Program-made: the position numbers and the translations under genes
Source of the DNA: an uncultured bacterium
GTDB lineage: Bacteria > Planctomycetota > UBA1135 > GCA-002686595
Direction: 5' to 3'
NCBI GenBank assembly: GCA_937905825.1
Contig: CALCXM010000059.1
Coordinates: forward strand, 50,833 to 114,832
Length of the DNA: 64,000 nucleotides
Part shown: piece after piece, positions 54,633-63,964 of the stretch
Numbering within the stretch: the stretch's first letter is position 1
Layout: each line of letters opens with the position of its first letter
Notes under the pieces: generated by a model
Database searches by the model: none
What the model was told of the DNA's origin: nothing
Seen by the model: only the letters and a program-made list of their open reading frames with translations

Positions 54633-55639
54633 CGGACGCCCCCCTGAAGGTCGCCGTGGTCGGAGTCGGCCACCTCGGACGTATCCACGCGAAGATCTAC
54701 CACGAGGACCCGAACGCCGAACTGGTGGCCGTGGTCGACGCCAATGGCGAGCGTGCGGCGGAGGTGGCGAAGGAATTTGACTGCCTTGCTTTGACCGATC
54801 CGGCGGACCTGCCCGACACGATTCAAGCGGTCAGCGTGGTTGTTCCGACGATTCACCACGCCACAAGCGCCGTGCCGTTGCTCGAGCGCGGACTGCCCTG
54901 CCTGGTGGAGAAACCTCTGGCGGCGAACCTGGAAGATGCCAACGCGATCCTTGCCGCTGCGAAGAAAAGCGGCGCCCTTTTGAGCGTGGGCCACGTGGAG
55001 CGCTTCCAACCCGGCGTGCGCAAGGTGCGTGAAATGGGTGTGAAGCCGCGCTTCATCGAATGCCACCGGCTGGCGCCCTTCTCGTTCCGGTCGATGGATG
55101 TGGGCGTGGTGCACGACCTGATGATCCACGACCTGGACTTGATCCTGCACTTCACGGATTCCGAGATCGAAAGCATCGATTGTGCCGGGGGCGCGATCTT
55201 GACCGATTGCGAGGACGTGGCTTCAGTGCGACTCGTTTTCAAGAACGGTGCGCGCGCCAACGTCAGCACGAGTCGCGCATCCATGGAGCCCATGCGGCGC
55301 TTCCGCATGTTCTCGAGCGAAGGCTACGTGAGCCTCGACTTCCAGAAGAACTACGGCATCTTCATCGCCAAGGGCCCGGAGTGGGAGAGTGGTCGCGAGG
55401 CTTTGAAAACCGCCGATCCCGTGATGCTCGCCATGCAGAAGGATTGGATCACCGAGAAGGTGTTGTCGATCACGGAGTTGCCCTTGGAAGGCGAGCAGCG
55501 GCCCTTGCAAGCCGAGTTGGCTCACTTCCTGCATTGCGTGCGTACCGGCGCCACGCCAGAAGTCAGTGGCGAGGACGGCTACCGCGCCCTCGAACTCGCG
55601 GAGCGCATCTCCGCCACGATCAAAGACCAAGTTTGGTAA
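54629..55639 (+). CDS. Gfo/Idh/MocA-family oxidoreductase in the lipid A cluster
   Basis: A 336-residue NAD(P)-dependent sugar oxidoreductase. The Rossmann motif is VAVVGVGHLGRIHAKIY, the family catalytic motif is LVEKPLA, and the C-terminal sheet has LIHFTDSEIESIDCAGG-like sequence ('HDLMIHDLDLILHF'). It is coupled to lpxA by an ATGA overlap. In some bacteria a member of this family (GnnA) oxidises UDP-GlcNAc so that an aminotransferase (GnnB) can make the 3-amino sugar used for amide-linked lipid A. No aminotransferase follows here, so that role is only a possibility. Confidence 0.8.
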   Translation: MTDAPLKVAVVGVGHLGRIHAKIYHEDPNAELVAVVDANGERAAEVAKEFDCLALTDPADLPDTIQAVSVVVPTIHHATSAVPLLERGLPCLVEKPLAANLEDANAILAAAKKSGALLSVGHVERFQPGVRKVREMGVKPRFIECHRLAPFSFRSMDVGVVHDLMIHDLDLILHFTDSEIESIDCAGGAILTDCEDVASVRLVFKNGARANVSTSRASMEPMRRFRMFSSEGYVSLDFQKNYGIFIAKGPEWESGREALKTADPVMLAMQKDWITEKVLSITELPLEGEQRPLQAELAHFLHCVRTGATPEVSGEDGYRALELAERISATIKDQVW

Positions 55640-55685
55640 CTCGTCGGCAGCCGAGAGCCGCCGACCCAGCCTATCGCGTTCGACC

Positions 55686-57908
55686 ATGAGGACTTCCACT
55701 CGGGGCTTCCGGCTGTTGGAGCTGGCCCTTCTCTTCTCTTGCAGCGCAGCTTGCATGGTTCCAGGTCCCGCCGGCACGCCGCCGGCCGAGACAGGCAGCC
55801 CCCAGGGGCAAGCGCCCGCCAAAGGAGCGTTCGAGGAGCTCGTTTCCTCCGGCGCCGGGGCCTGGGACTACCCAGTGTCTCCGAAGGGCGCCGTCAGCGA
55901 CGACTACCACGGCACGCAGGTGGCGGATCCCTACCGTTGGCTCGAAGATCCCAGCAGCGCCCAGACGCGCGCCTGGATCGCTAGCCAGAACGCGCTGACC
56001 GGGTCCTTTCTAAGGGGCTTGCCCGGGCAAGACAGCCTGCGCGATCGATTGACTGAACTGCTGAGCGTTGAGCGCTATTCCGTTCCCATCGTGCGCTCAG
56101 GTCGGCACTTCTACAGCTACAACTCCGGCAGCCAAGAGCAATCGCAGGTGTTCGTCTCCGAGGGGCCCGCAGAACAAGGACGCTTGCTGATTGACCCAAA
56201 CGCCCTCTCGGAGGACGGAACCGTCGCCATTGCGCGCTTCACCCCGAGTCCCGACGGCAAGCTCTTGGCGTACGCGACCTCCGATGGGGGATCGGATTGG
56301 AGCACCTGGCACTTCATGGAAGTGGACTCCGGAGAGTTGCTGCCCGATCAAGTGACGCGCAACAAGTTCGCCGCCTTGGACTGGATCGCGGAAGGCGAGG
56401 GAGTGGTCTACGCGCGCTTCGACGCTCCGACGAAGGGGGCCGAATTGCATGAACGCAACAGCACCAACGATGTGTGCTTGCACATCCTCGGAACTCCGGA
56501 GAGCGAAGACCTCGTCCTGGTGGAAGCCAAGGACGACGGCGTCTGGCATTGGCCGGCGGTCACCGAGAGCGGCAAGTCCGTGGTCATCAGTCACCAGAAC
56601 ACGGCGACCTCCCACAATGAAGTCGAAGTGCTCTCCCTCGTTGGCAGCAGCCGTGGGCGCGGGGTGCGCCTCATCAGCGGATTCGATGCGATTTACGACT
56701 TCGTCGGCAACGACGGTCAGGAGCTCTGGTTCCACACGGACTTGGACGCTCCCAACGGCCGCATTGTCGCGATCGATCTGTTCGAGTCGGACCGCGAACG
56801 GTGGCGTGAATTGATCCCCGAGCAGGACGTGGCCCTGGAGAGCGCAACGGCCATCGGCGGGCATTTGGTCCTTTCCTACTTGAACAAGGCGCACACGGAG
56901 CTGCGCGTGCACCGCGCCGATGGGAGCTCCTTGCGCACCCAAGGGTTGCCCGGCATCGCCACGGTGAACGGTGTGCAGGGCACCTGGGAAGACCAAACCG
57001 CCTACTTCTCCTACACGAGCTACAGCACGCCGCCGGAAGTGTGGTCGATGAATGTGACAACGGGTGAGAGCTCCGTCGTGCAGCGCCCCGAGATGAACTT
57101 CGAGCGTGACGACTTCCTGACGGAACAGGTGACCTACGCGAGCAAGGACGGCACCCCGGTGAGCATGTTCCTCGTGCGCAAGCACGACACGCAGATCGAC
57201 GGCCAGCTCCCGACCCTGCTGTACGGCTACGGGGGATTCAACGTTTCCTTGACTCCCTACTTCGATCCCAAGTACATCCTCTGGATGGAGCGCGGAGGCT
57301 TGCTCGCGGTCCCCAACTTGCGCGGCGGTGGCGAGTACGGGGAAGCCTGGCATCAGGCCGGGACGAAGCTGAACAAGCAGAACGTCTTCGATGACTTCAT
57401 CGCCGCTGCCGAGTGGTTGATGGACGAAGGCTACAGCTCCCCCGAACGCCTCGCGATCTCCGGTGGATCCAATGGAGGGCTCTTGGTTGGAGCCTGCCTG
57501 AGTCAGCGCCCGGATCTGTTCGCGGCGGCCCTGCCGGACGTGGGGGTGATGGACATGTTGCGCTATCAGAACTTCACGATCGGCTGGGCTTGGGCCCGGG
57601 ACTATGGAACTTCGGCGGATCCCGAGGAGTTCAACGCGCTCTACGCCTACTCGCCCCTGCACAATTTGCGCGACGGAGAACGCTATCCAGCCACCCTGGT
57701 GATGACCGGGGACCACGACGATCGAGTCGTCCCAGCCCATAGCTACAAGTTCGCTGCGCGGCTGCAGGAAGCCACTGCGGGCAATGCCCCGGCTTTGATT
57801 CGCATCGAGACTCGGGCAGGTCACGGTGCAGGCCGATCCACCGCCATGCGCATCGACAAGGCCGTGGCCGAGCTGGCCTTCCTGCAATTCGCCCTGGGCC
57901 TGAATTAG
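55686..57908 (+). CDS. prolyl oligopeptidase (S9A), probable lipoprotein
   Basis: A 740-residue serine peptidase that cleaves after proline in peptides. The N-terminus has a hydrophobic stretch with Cys (ELALLFSCSAAC), a plausible lipoprotein signal. A seven-bladed propeller covers about residues 120-470. The peptidase domain has the nucleophile in ISGGSNGGLLVGACLSQRP, Asp in TGDHDDRVVPAH and His in AGHGAG. ATG 55686 gives the signal peptide; an earlier in-frame start would extend into the oxidoreductase gene. It is probably anchored in the periplasm and helps use peptides from outside. Confidence 0.9.
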   Translation: MRTSTRGFRLLELALLFSCSAACMVPGPAGTPPAETGSPQGQAPAKGAFEELVSSGAGAWDYPVSPKGAVSDDYHGTQVADPYRWLEDPSSAQTRAWIASQNALTGSFLRGLPGQDSLRDRLTELLSVERYSVPIVRSGRHFYSYNSGSQEQSQVFVSEGPAEQGRLLIDPNALSEDGTVAIARFTPSPDGKLLAYATSDGGSDWSTWHFMEVDSGELLPDQVTRNKFAALDWIAEGEGVVYARFDAPTKGAELHERNSTNDVCLHILGTPESEDLVLVEAKDDGVWHWPAVTESGKSVVISHQNTATSHNEVEVLSLVGSSRGRGVRLISGFDAIYDFVGNDGQELWFHTDLDAPNGRIVAIDLFESDRERWRELIPEQDVALESATAIGGHLVLSYLNKAHTELRVHRADGSSLRTQGLPGIATVNGVQGTWEDQTAYFSYTSYSTPPEVWSMNVTTGESSVVQRPEMNFERDDFLTEQVTYASKDGTPVSMFLVRKHDTQIDGQLPTLLYGYGGFNVSLTPYFDPKYILWMERGGLLAVPNLRGGGEYGEAWHQAGTKLNKQNVFDDFIAAAEWLMDEGYSSPERLAISGGSNGGLLVGACLSQRPDLFAAALPDVGVMDMLRYQNFTIGWAWARDYGTSADPEEFNALYAYSPLHNLRDGERYPATLVMTGDHDDRVVPAHSYKFAARLQEATAGNAPALIRIETRAGHGAGRSTAMRIDKAVAELAFLQFALGLN

Positions 57909-58093
57909 GCCGGCGCCGGCGCGATCGGCGCTGGAGGAAGCCGGGCGGGGCCCGCTAGCCCTCCCAGGACTTTCGTTATCGGGGCAGGGGGGTGGCTCAC
58001 CGCTTGCGGGGAACCCGGTGGGTGCGCACCATAGCGGCCGCGGATTGCAAGAATCTCTCCGCGCAACCGCAACGACCCTCCCGGACCCGAAAA

Positions 58094-61000
58094 ATGACTC
58101 CCTCCGATCCCACGAGCTCCCGCTTCGCCCCCCTGCCCGCGGACGCCGCCAAGAACCCTGACAAGGCCGAACTCGCCGTCCTCGCCGTCTGGCGCGAACG
58201 CAAGGTCTTGGCCGAGCTGGAGGCTGCCCGTAAGGACGCGCCCGCTTTCGTGTTTTGGGAGGGTCCGCCCACGGCCAACGGTCGTCCCGGCATTCACCAC
58301 GTGGTGGCGCGCACGGTCAAGGACACGGTCTGCCGCTATCAATCCATGCTCGGCAAGCGCGTGGATCGCAAGGCTGGTTGGGACACCCACGGCCTGCCCG
58401 TGGAACTCGAAGTGGAGAAGTCCCTGGGCATCAGCGGCAAGCCCCAAATCGAGGAGTACGGCGTCGCCGCGTTCAATGCCAAGTGCCGCGAGAGCGTTTG
58501 GACCTACCGCAAAGAGTGGGAGGAGATGAGCGAGCGCATCGGCTACTGGCTCGACTACGAGAAGCCCTACGTGACCTACGAGGATGACTACGTGGAGAGC
58601 GTTTGGCACGTGCTGAACCGGTTTCACGAGGCGGGGCTCGTGTACCAGGGCCAGCGTGTTGTGCCCTTCTGTGGCCGCTGCGGCACGGGGCTTTCGAGTC
58701 ACGAGATCGGGCAACCCGGTGTGTATCAAGACCTGCTCGATCCGAGCGTGACCGTGCGCTTTCCTCTCGCGCAACAAAGCGGCGCGGAGAGCGAGAGCTT
58801 CCTGGCTTGGACGACGACCCCTTGGACCTTGCCTTCCAACGTGGCCCTCGCGGTCAATCCGAAGGTGGACTACGTCCGCGCGCGCACCCCCCTGCCCGTT
58901 CCCAAGGGCGAAGAGAAAGGCTCCAAAGGCTACGAAATCGTTTGGTTGGCCAAGGCTCGTCTAGGGGCCGTCCTCGGGGAAAACGCGGAGGTACTCGAAA
59001 CGGTCTCCGGCAGCGAATTGGCCGGTAGAGCCTACGCACCAGTGTTTGAGGCGGACATCCCTGAAATCGAGCCAGGGGCTTGGACTCCGAACAACACGAA
59101 CAAGTGGCACATCGTCCTCGCGGATTACGTGACGACGGAAGACGGCACGGGCATCGTGCACCAGGCGCCGACCTATGGTGCGGACGACTGGATCACGGCG
59201 AAGGAGAACAACCTGCCCGTGTTGCGCGCAGTCGGACCTGAGGGGCGCTTCCTCGTGGACGTCGGCGGCGCCTCGAAGGGCGACCTCTTCAAGGACGCGG
59301 ACGAAGCTCTGATGGAAGACCTCAAGCAGCGCGGCTTGCTGTTCAAGAAGGCTCGTGAGAACCACAGCTACCCGCATTGCTGGCGCTGCAACACGGCGCT
59401 CTTCTACTTTGCAACGCCCGCCTGGTACATCCGCACCACGAGCTACAAGGATCGCATGATCGCCTACAACGCGAAGTGCAATTGGGTGCCGCCGGAGGTT
59501 GGACAAAAACGTCTGGGCGATTGGCTCGAGAACAACATTGACTGGAACATCTCGCGGGACCGTTATTGGGGCACGCCCCTACCCTTTTGGGTTTGCGGCG
59601 ATTGTGGCGCCGAACGCAGCGTGGGCTCGAAAGCGGAAATGGAGCGCCTTGCCGGCGGTTTGCCCGAGGGCTTCGACAACCACCGCCCCTTGATCGACGA
59701 GTTGGTGTTCGACTGCGAGTGTGGCAGCAAGATGCAACGCACCAAAGCCGTGGTGGACTGCTGGTTTGACTCGGGCTCCATGCCCTATGCCCAGCATCAC
59801 TTCCCCTTCGGCGACGGCGTCGAGCGCACCAAGGACCAATTCCCCGCGGACTTCATCGCGGAAGGCTTGGATCAAACCCGTGGCTGGTTCTACACGTTGC
59901 TGGCGGTGGGTGCCTTCATGGCCGAGGTCGAACCGGAACTGGAAAAGGGCGTCGTCTACAAGAACTGCGCGGTCAACGGGCTCGTGCTCGACAAGTCCGG
60001 CGTGAAGATGAGCAAGAGCCTGGGCAACATCGTCAATCCCTGGGACGCCATGAAGGAGCACGGCATCGACGCGATCCGTTGGTACATGCTCAGCTCCGGC
60101 GCTCCATGGTTGCCCAAGCGCTTTGACATGGGCGGCGTGCTAGAAGTGCGTCGGCGCTTCCTCGGGACTCTGCAGAACAGCTACCGCTTCTTCGCCGAAT
60201 ACGCTCGAATCGACGGTTTCGACCCGGATTCGAAGGAGAACCCGGCAACCGCGGATCGGCCTGAAATCGATCGCTGGCTCGTGTCGCGCACCGAGACTCT
60301 GGTAGGGGATGTGCGCCGAGCCATGGACTTGTTCGATCTGGCCGGCGCCTGTCGCTCGATCGAAGGCTTCGTGGTGGACGAACTTTCGAACTGGTACATC
60401 CGACGCAACCGGCGCCGTTTCTGGAAGGGCGAGAGTGGACCGGACAAAATGGGAGCCTACGCGAGCCTGCACCACGCTCTCTCCCAGGTCGCGCTCTTGA
60501 TGGCGCCCATGGCTCCCTTCCTGAGTGAGATCCTTTGGGAGCGTCTATGCAGCAACGGGTCCTCCGTTCACTTGCAGCCCGTGCCCCAGCGCAATTCAGC
60601 CTGGGTTGATGAGCAGCTGGAATCCTCCATGCAACTCGTCGTGCGCGTGGTGGAGATGGGCCGTGCCTTGCGCGAACGTTCCGGCTTGCGCGTGCGCCAG
60701 CCATTGAAGGCTTTGCATCTGCGCGCCACGGAACAGGAGTCGCTCGACTTGCTTGCGACGGGATTCGCCTCCGAGCAGATCCTCGATGAACTCAACATCA
60801 AGGCTTGGGGCAGCCTGGCCACCGACGACGGACAGCTCTGTCAGTTGAAGGCTAAGGCGAACTTCAAAACCCTCGGCAAGCGCCTAGGCAAGCAGATGAA
60901 GAAGGCCGCAGCGGCCATCGCTTCCTTCACCCAAGAGCAGGTGGCGATCTGTCGCGCGGGGGGCGAAGTCCCCGTGGAATTGGACGGCGCGACGGTCTTC

Positions 61001-61378
61001 ATCGGTGCGCAGGATGTGATCGTCTCCGTGGAAGCCAGCACGGACATGGACGTGGAAAGCGACGGTCAAATCATCGTGTTCCTGGACACGGAGCTCGACG
61101 ACGCGTTGATCTCTGAGGGCTTGGCGCGAGAGGTTGTGAGCCGCGTCAACAGCCTGCGCAAGGAAGCGGGCCTGGCCGTGGAGCAGCGCATCGCCTTGCG
61201 CGTTGCAGGCGGAAGCGAGCTCTTGCGACGGGCCTTGACCGAGCATGACGCCCTGATCTCCGAGGAAACCCTGACGACGGACTACGCAGTGGGGGAGACC
61301 GCCCTGGAGGGCTGCGAGTGGACGGAGGTCGAGCTCTCGCCCGAGCACGACTTGAAGCTCTGCCTTGCCCCGCGCTAG
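58094..61378 (+). CDS. ileS: isoleucyl-tRNA synthetase, type 2, with GIHH signature
   Basis: A 1094-residue class I synthetase that charges tRNA-Ile. The first signature reads PPTANGRPGIHHVVART, so the HIGH position is Gly-Ile-His-His (residues 66-69). The KMSKS loop is intact (GVKMSKSLGN, about residue 638). The editing domain is present, with TTTPWTLPSNVALAV. Length and motifs (WDTHGLPVELEVEK, LSSGAPWLPKRFD) are those of the eukaryote-like IleRS2 class, usually linked with mupirocin tolerance. Only one ileS is seen, so this appears to be the housekeeping copy, though another could exist elsewhere. ATG 58094 is preceded by ACCCGAAAA, a weak site. Confidence 0.93.
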   Translation: MTPSDPTSSRFAPLPADAAKNPDKAELAVLAVWRERKVLAELEAARKDAPAFVFWEGPPTANGRPGIHHVVARTVKDTVCRYQSMLGKRVDRKAGWDTHGLPVELEVEKSLGISGKPQIEEYGVAAFNAKCRESVWTYRKEWEEMSERIGYWLDYEKPYVTYEDDYVESVWHVLNRFHEAGLVYQGQRVVPFCGRCGTGLSSHEIGQPGVYQDLLDPSVTVRFPLAQQSGAESESFLAWTTTPWTLPSNVALAVNPKVDYVRARTPLPVPKGEEKGSKGYEIVWLAKARLGAVLGENAEVLETVSGSELAGRAYAPVFEADIPEIEPGAWTPNNTNKWHIVLADYVTTEDGTGIVHQAPTYGADDWITAKENNLPVLRAVGPEGRFLVDVGGASKGDLFKDADEALMEDLKQRGLLFKKARENHSYPHCWRCNTALFYFATPAWYIRTTSYKDRMIAYNAKCNWVPPEVGQKRLGDWLENNIDWNISRDRYWGTPLPFWVCGDCGAERSVGSKAEMERLAGGLPEGFDNHRPLIDELVFDCECGSKMQRTKAVVDCWFDSGSMPYAQHHFPFGDGVERTKDQFPADFIAEGLDQTRGWFYTLLAVGAFMAEVEPELEKGVVYKNCAVNGLVLDKSGVKMSKSLGNIVNPWDAMKEHGIDAIRWYMLSSGAPWLPKRFDMGGVLEVRRRFLGTLQNSYRFFAEYARIDGFDPDSKENPATADRPEIDRWLVSRTETLVGDVRRAMDLFDLAGACRSIEGFVVDELSNWYIRRNRRRFWKGESGPDKMGAYASLHHALSQVALLMAPMAPFLSEILWERLCSNGSSVHLQPVPQRNSAWVDEQLESSMQLVVRVVEMGRALRERSGLRVRQPLKALHLRATEQESLDLLATGFASEQILDELNIKAWGSLATDDGQLCQLKAKANFKTLGKRLGKQMKKAAAAIASFTQEQVAICRAGGEVPVELDGATVFIGAQDVIVSVEASTDMDVESDGQIIVFLDTELDDALISEGLAREVVSRVNSLRKEAGLAVEQRIALRVAGGSELLRRALTEHDALISEETLTTDYAVGETALEGCEWTEVELSPEHDLKLCLAPR

Positions 61379-62132
61379 ACCTGACTCTTGATCCAGACAC
61401 GCAGCAGAGTTCGATAACGGTTGCCTTTGGCAAACGCTTGTTCTCTGAGCGCACTTCGAACGACGTGGCCCCCCTGGCAACCCAAACGGGTCGTCAGCGG
61501 GGCCACGTCGCTCAGCGCACGCTTCGTGAGCGAGTCGCTGTGTGCGATGCGCGGCTCCACGGGGCCTCCCCAGCCGCAGATTTCTCATTGATGTAGAGGT
61601 CGTAAGAACTGAACTCTCCGGGACTTGTCCGCCACGCGCGAGGTGCGCAGAACTCCCGGCTAGAGTTCGGTTTCCATTGCGCCACGCGGTGGTAGTCTGA
61701 AGCTGAAACCTCTGGCGGTGCAGGCCACGTACCGTATTCCCCAGAGCCGAATAATCATCCGAGGGCCTCTCCCTTTCGTCACGGCAGGACCGTGCGAAGG
61801 CTGGCCCACCTGGAACCAGATGGTTCCGGGGTCGGCGCGAGCGGCATTGCTGGAGGTTTCTATTTTCTCTGGCGGCCGGCTGTTCGCTGTAGGCCGTGAC
61901 AGTCCAGGGAGTTAGCGACGCCGCGCTCCGCGCTCGTGCCTTCCAGCGGGCCCCAGCGGCGTCGAGAGTGCAGCCTCCATTCGGCCAATCGCTCCTTGCA
62001 GCGGGCGAATTGGAGTGATTCCCCTGCGCTTACTTCGGTCCCCCGGCGCGCGGTGCTAGGATCGTCGCAGACCGGGCTGGAGAGGTTCCTCCCGGCACTG
62101 AAATCACTCTTTCCGAGATAGGAGCGAGCCGT
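61379..62132. other. intergenic region, 754 bases
   Basis: No convincing protein or RNA gene is seen. It contains the inverted repeat at 61461-61510 and probably the ileS 3' end signals. The promoter of the L,D-transpeptidase gene should lie near its right end, where TAGGAGCG is a ribosome site. Short open frames on both strands share sequence only because of the inverted repeat. Confidence 0.45.
61461..61510. repeat. 12-bp perfect inverted repeat downstream of ileS
   Basis: CGACGTGGCCCC (61461-61472) pairs with GGGGCCACGTCG (61499-61510) across a 26-base spacer. CTGAGC and GCTCAG outside extend the symmetry with an interruption. No U-tract follows, so it is not a classical terminator. Confidence 0.6.
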
Positions 62133-63470
62133 ATGAGGACATTGATCCTCGCACTTCTGGCCTGCGGAACCCTGTACTACGCCTGGACCCGATTCGGAAG
62201 CGATGAGGTTGCCGAGGGCAAGGGCGCCGATGTGGCCAATGTCGAATTCCCCGCGAACACGAGTGGAGGTTCCAAGGGGGCCTTCTCTTCCCGGCGGCCT
62301 CCCAGTTCGGCTGAGCAGGAGGGGTCAACACCCGAGCCCGCCGCGCGCGAGCCGGAACTTGCCCAGGTACGCACGGAAGTGCCAGCACCAGCGCCGAGCC
62401 AGCCACAGGACCTGTTCGACCTCAATGCCCTGGGGGATCCGCTCTATGAGGGCAGCCTCCTGTTGCACCGACCGAAGGAGCTAAAGGCCTACCTCAGTGG
62501 TCGCGGCGAGGGGCTCTCTAGCACCCGCAGGCGGTTGCTGATCTCGTACTGGTTGCTGGCTGACGGAATGCACGACTTGACGCCGACCTATTCGGACGGA
62601 CTCGAGGATGCCAAGGACGTCTCTCCTGCAGAACTCGGGCTGTTGCGCCGGGCTCTGAGCCGCCAAGCGGTGGCCGTTCGGGAAGCTTCGGCGTCCCCGA
62701 GCGGCAGCCCCCTGGTCCTCGGAGTCACCATGGCTCTCATGGACCGGCAAGCAGAAGAAGCGGCCATTGCCGGGGACTGGGCCAAGGCGGCCAGCCTGCT
62801 CTCTGAGTTGCTGCTAGCCGAGATTGACGCCCCCTGGGCCCCGGAGGACGCGACGATGAAGCGTTGGGCGCGTTCCCTGGAAGACGCCCAGGCGAGCTAC
62901 AGGTGGAGCCCTGACGGGGATTGGCCTTCTGTGGAGGTTGTCGTCGAACAAGGGGACAATCTGGTTGGTATCCGCAAGACCCTGCTGGCTCAGTCTCCGA
63001 ACATGACGATCTGCACGGGTTTGATCGAGCGGTCCAACAAGCTTGGTACGTACTTGCAGGAAGGACAGACTCTGCGCGTCCCCACGGAGCGCGTGAGGAC
63101 CATTATTGATCTATCTGCCAAGTGGCTGTTCTACATGCACGGCAACGAGGTAGTGGCTGCTTGGCCCGTTGCGATCGGACGCAAGGGCAAGGAGACCACC
63201 CCCGGGCGTTACACGGCGGGGGAGAAGACTCCTGAGCCCCCCTGGTTCCCGCCGGGCCGTAGCATGGTTCCCTATGGAGACCCGGAGAATCCCCTAGGGA
63301 CGCGCTGGATCGGGTTGGATGGGAGCAATGGGCTCGGCATTCACGGCACTTGGGCCCCCGAGAGCGTCGGATCCATGGCCAGCGATGGCTGCATCCGCCT
63401 CGCGAACGACAATGTGGAGCAGCTTTTCGAAATCATTCCGAAGGGCACGGAGGTCTGGGTGCGGCCGTAA
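62133..63470 (+). CDS. L,D-transpeptidase (YkuD) with LysM-like domain
   Basis: A 445-residue exported enzyme. The N-terminus (MRTLILALLACGTLYYAW) is a membrane anchor or lipoprotein signal. A Pro/Ala linker and a helical region follow. A LysM-like peptidoglycan-binding segment lies at about residues 265-330 (VVEQGDNLVGIRKTL, LQEGQTLRVP). The C-terminal YkuD domain has the catalytic His in GIHGTW and the catalytic Cys in MASDGCIRLAN. It should form 3-3 crosslinks in peptidoglycan or attach proteins to it. A strong terminator lies just downstream. The ribosome site TAGGAG precedes ATG 62133. Confidence 0.9.
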   Translation: MRTLILALLACGTLYYAWTRFGSDEVAEGKGADVANVEFPANTSGGSKGAFSSRRPPSSAEQEGSTPEPAAREPELAQVRTEVPAPAPSQPQDLFDLNALGDPLYEGSLLLHRPKELKAYLSGRGEGLSSTRRRLLISYWLLADGMHDLTPTYSDGLEDAKDVSPAELGLLRRALSRQAVAVREASASPSGSPLVLGVTMALMDRQAEEAAIAGDWAKAASLLSELLLAEIDAPWAPEDATMKRWARSLEDAQASYRWSPDGDWPSVEVVVEQGDNLVGIRKTLLAQSPNMTICTGLIERSNKLGTYLQEGQTLRVPTERVRTIIDLSAKWLFYMHGNEVVAAWPVAIGRKGKETTPGRYTAGEKTPEPPWFPPGRSMVPYGDPENPLGTRWIGLDGSNGLGIHGTWAPESVGSMASDGCIRLANDNVEQLFEIIPKGTEVWVRP

Positions 63471-63496
63471 GACTCACGCTTACCTCAGCTTATGAG

Positions 63497-63537
63497 CGCC
63501 CCGCTGGTCACAATTGGTGAGATCAGCGGGGCGTTTT
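63497..63537 (+). terminator. intrinsic terminator after the L,D-transpeptidase gene
   Basis: CGCCCCGCTG (63497-63506) pairs perfectly with CAGCGGGGCG (63524-63533) across a 17-base loop, followed by TTTTGC. It lies 26 bases after the stop codon. Confidence 0.8.
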
Positions 63538-63740
63538 GCATTTGGTTGCGGTGCTTCCGACACCGGAATTCGTGGACCGCGAAAGTTCTGCAGCGCTTTG
63601 GGGGCCCATCGGGAGCAAAAAGGCCCACCCGGGGGTCAAAATGGACACCCTGTCCCAGAAGATCGAAGGCTATAACTTACGTATTACGAGAGCCTTAGGA
63701 GAAGGCGATGCGGCGTTTTGACAAAGTGCTGAGCGGAGCG

Positions 63741-63768
63741 TTGACCTTCGGGGGCGATCCCCTATCAT
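63741..63768 (+). promoter_or_regulatory. sigma-70-like promoter, possibly for an rRNA operon
   Basis: TTGACC (63741-63746) and TATCAT (63763-63768) are 16 bases apart. A second TTGACA box is at 63718-63723. No coding gene follows before the window end, so a stable RNA transcript is a reasonable target. Confidence 0.45.
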
Positions 63769-63949
63769 TCCGCTCCCAAGGCAAAGGCATCCAGCCCACG
63801 CCGAACGGATAACAACCAAAAGAACACGGCTGCGGACGCTTAACAGCAACGTCCTGGGCCTACCTAGCGAGCTCCAAACGGGCTTCCTTCGGTGGGTCCT
63901 AATGACGTCTCCGCAGCGGGGGGTGGGGAACGAGTTCCTTGCCCAACCC

Positions 63950-63964
63950 GATCTTTGAAAACAA
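63950..63964 (+). promoter_or_regulatory. boxA-like antitermination element
   Basis: GATCTTTGAAAACAA resembles the boxA core (CTTTGAAAA) found in bacterial rRNA leaders. It lies about 185 bases after the promoter. Confidence 0.35.

Noticed and set aside
57960..58020. T-box-like motif (GGGGTGGCTCACCGC) before ileS
   Set aside because: The core GGGTGGNACCGCG has three extra bases, and no specifier loop or antiterminator pairing could be traced. T-boxes are not expected in planctomycetes.
61375..61596. Two similar small open frames on opposite strands below ileS, looking like a paired gene or transposase fragment
   Set aside because: Their likeness comes only from the inverted repeat at 61461-61510. 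There is no transposase motif or ribosome site.
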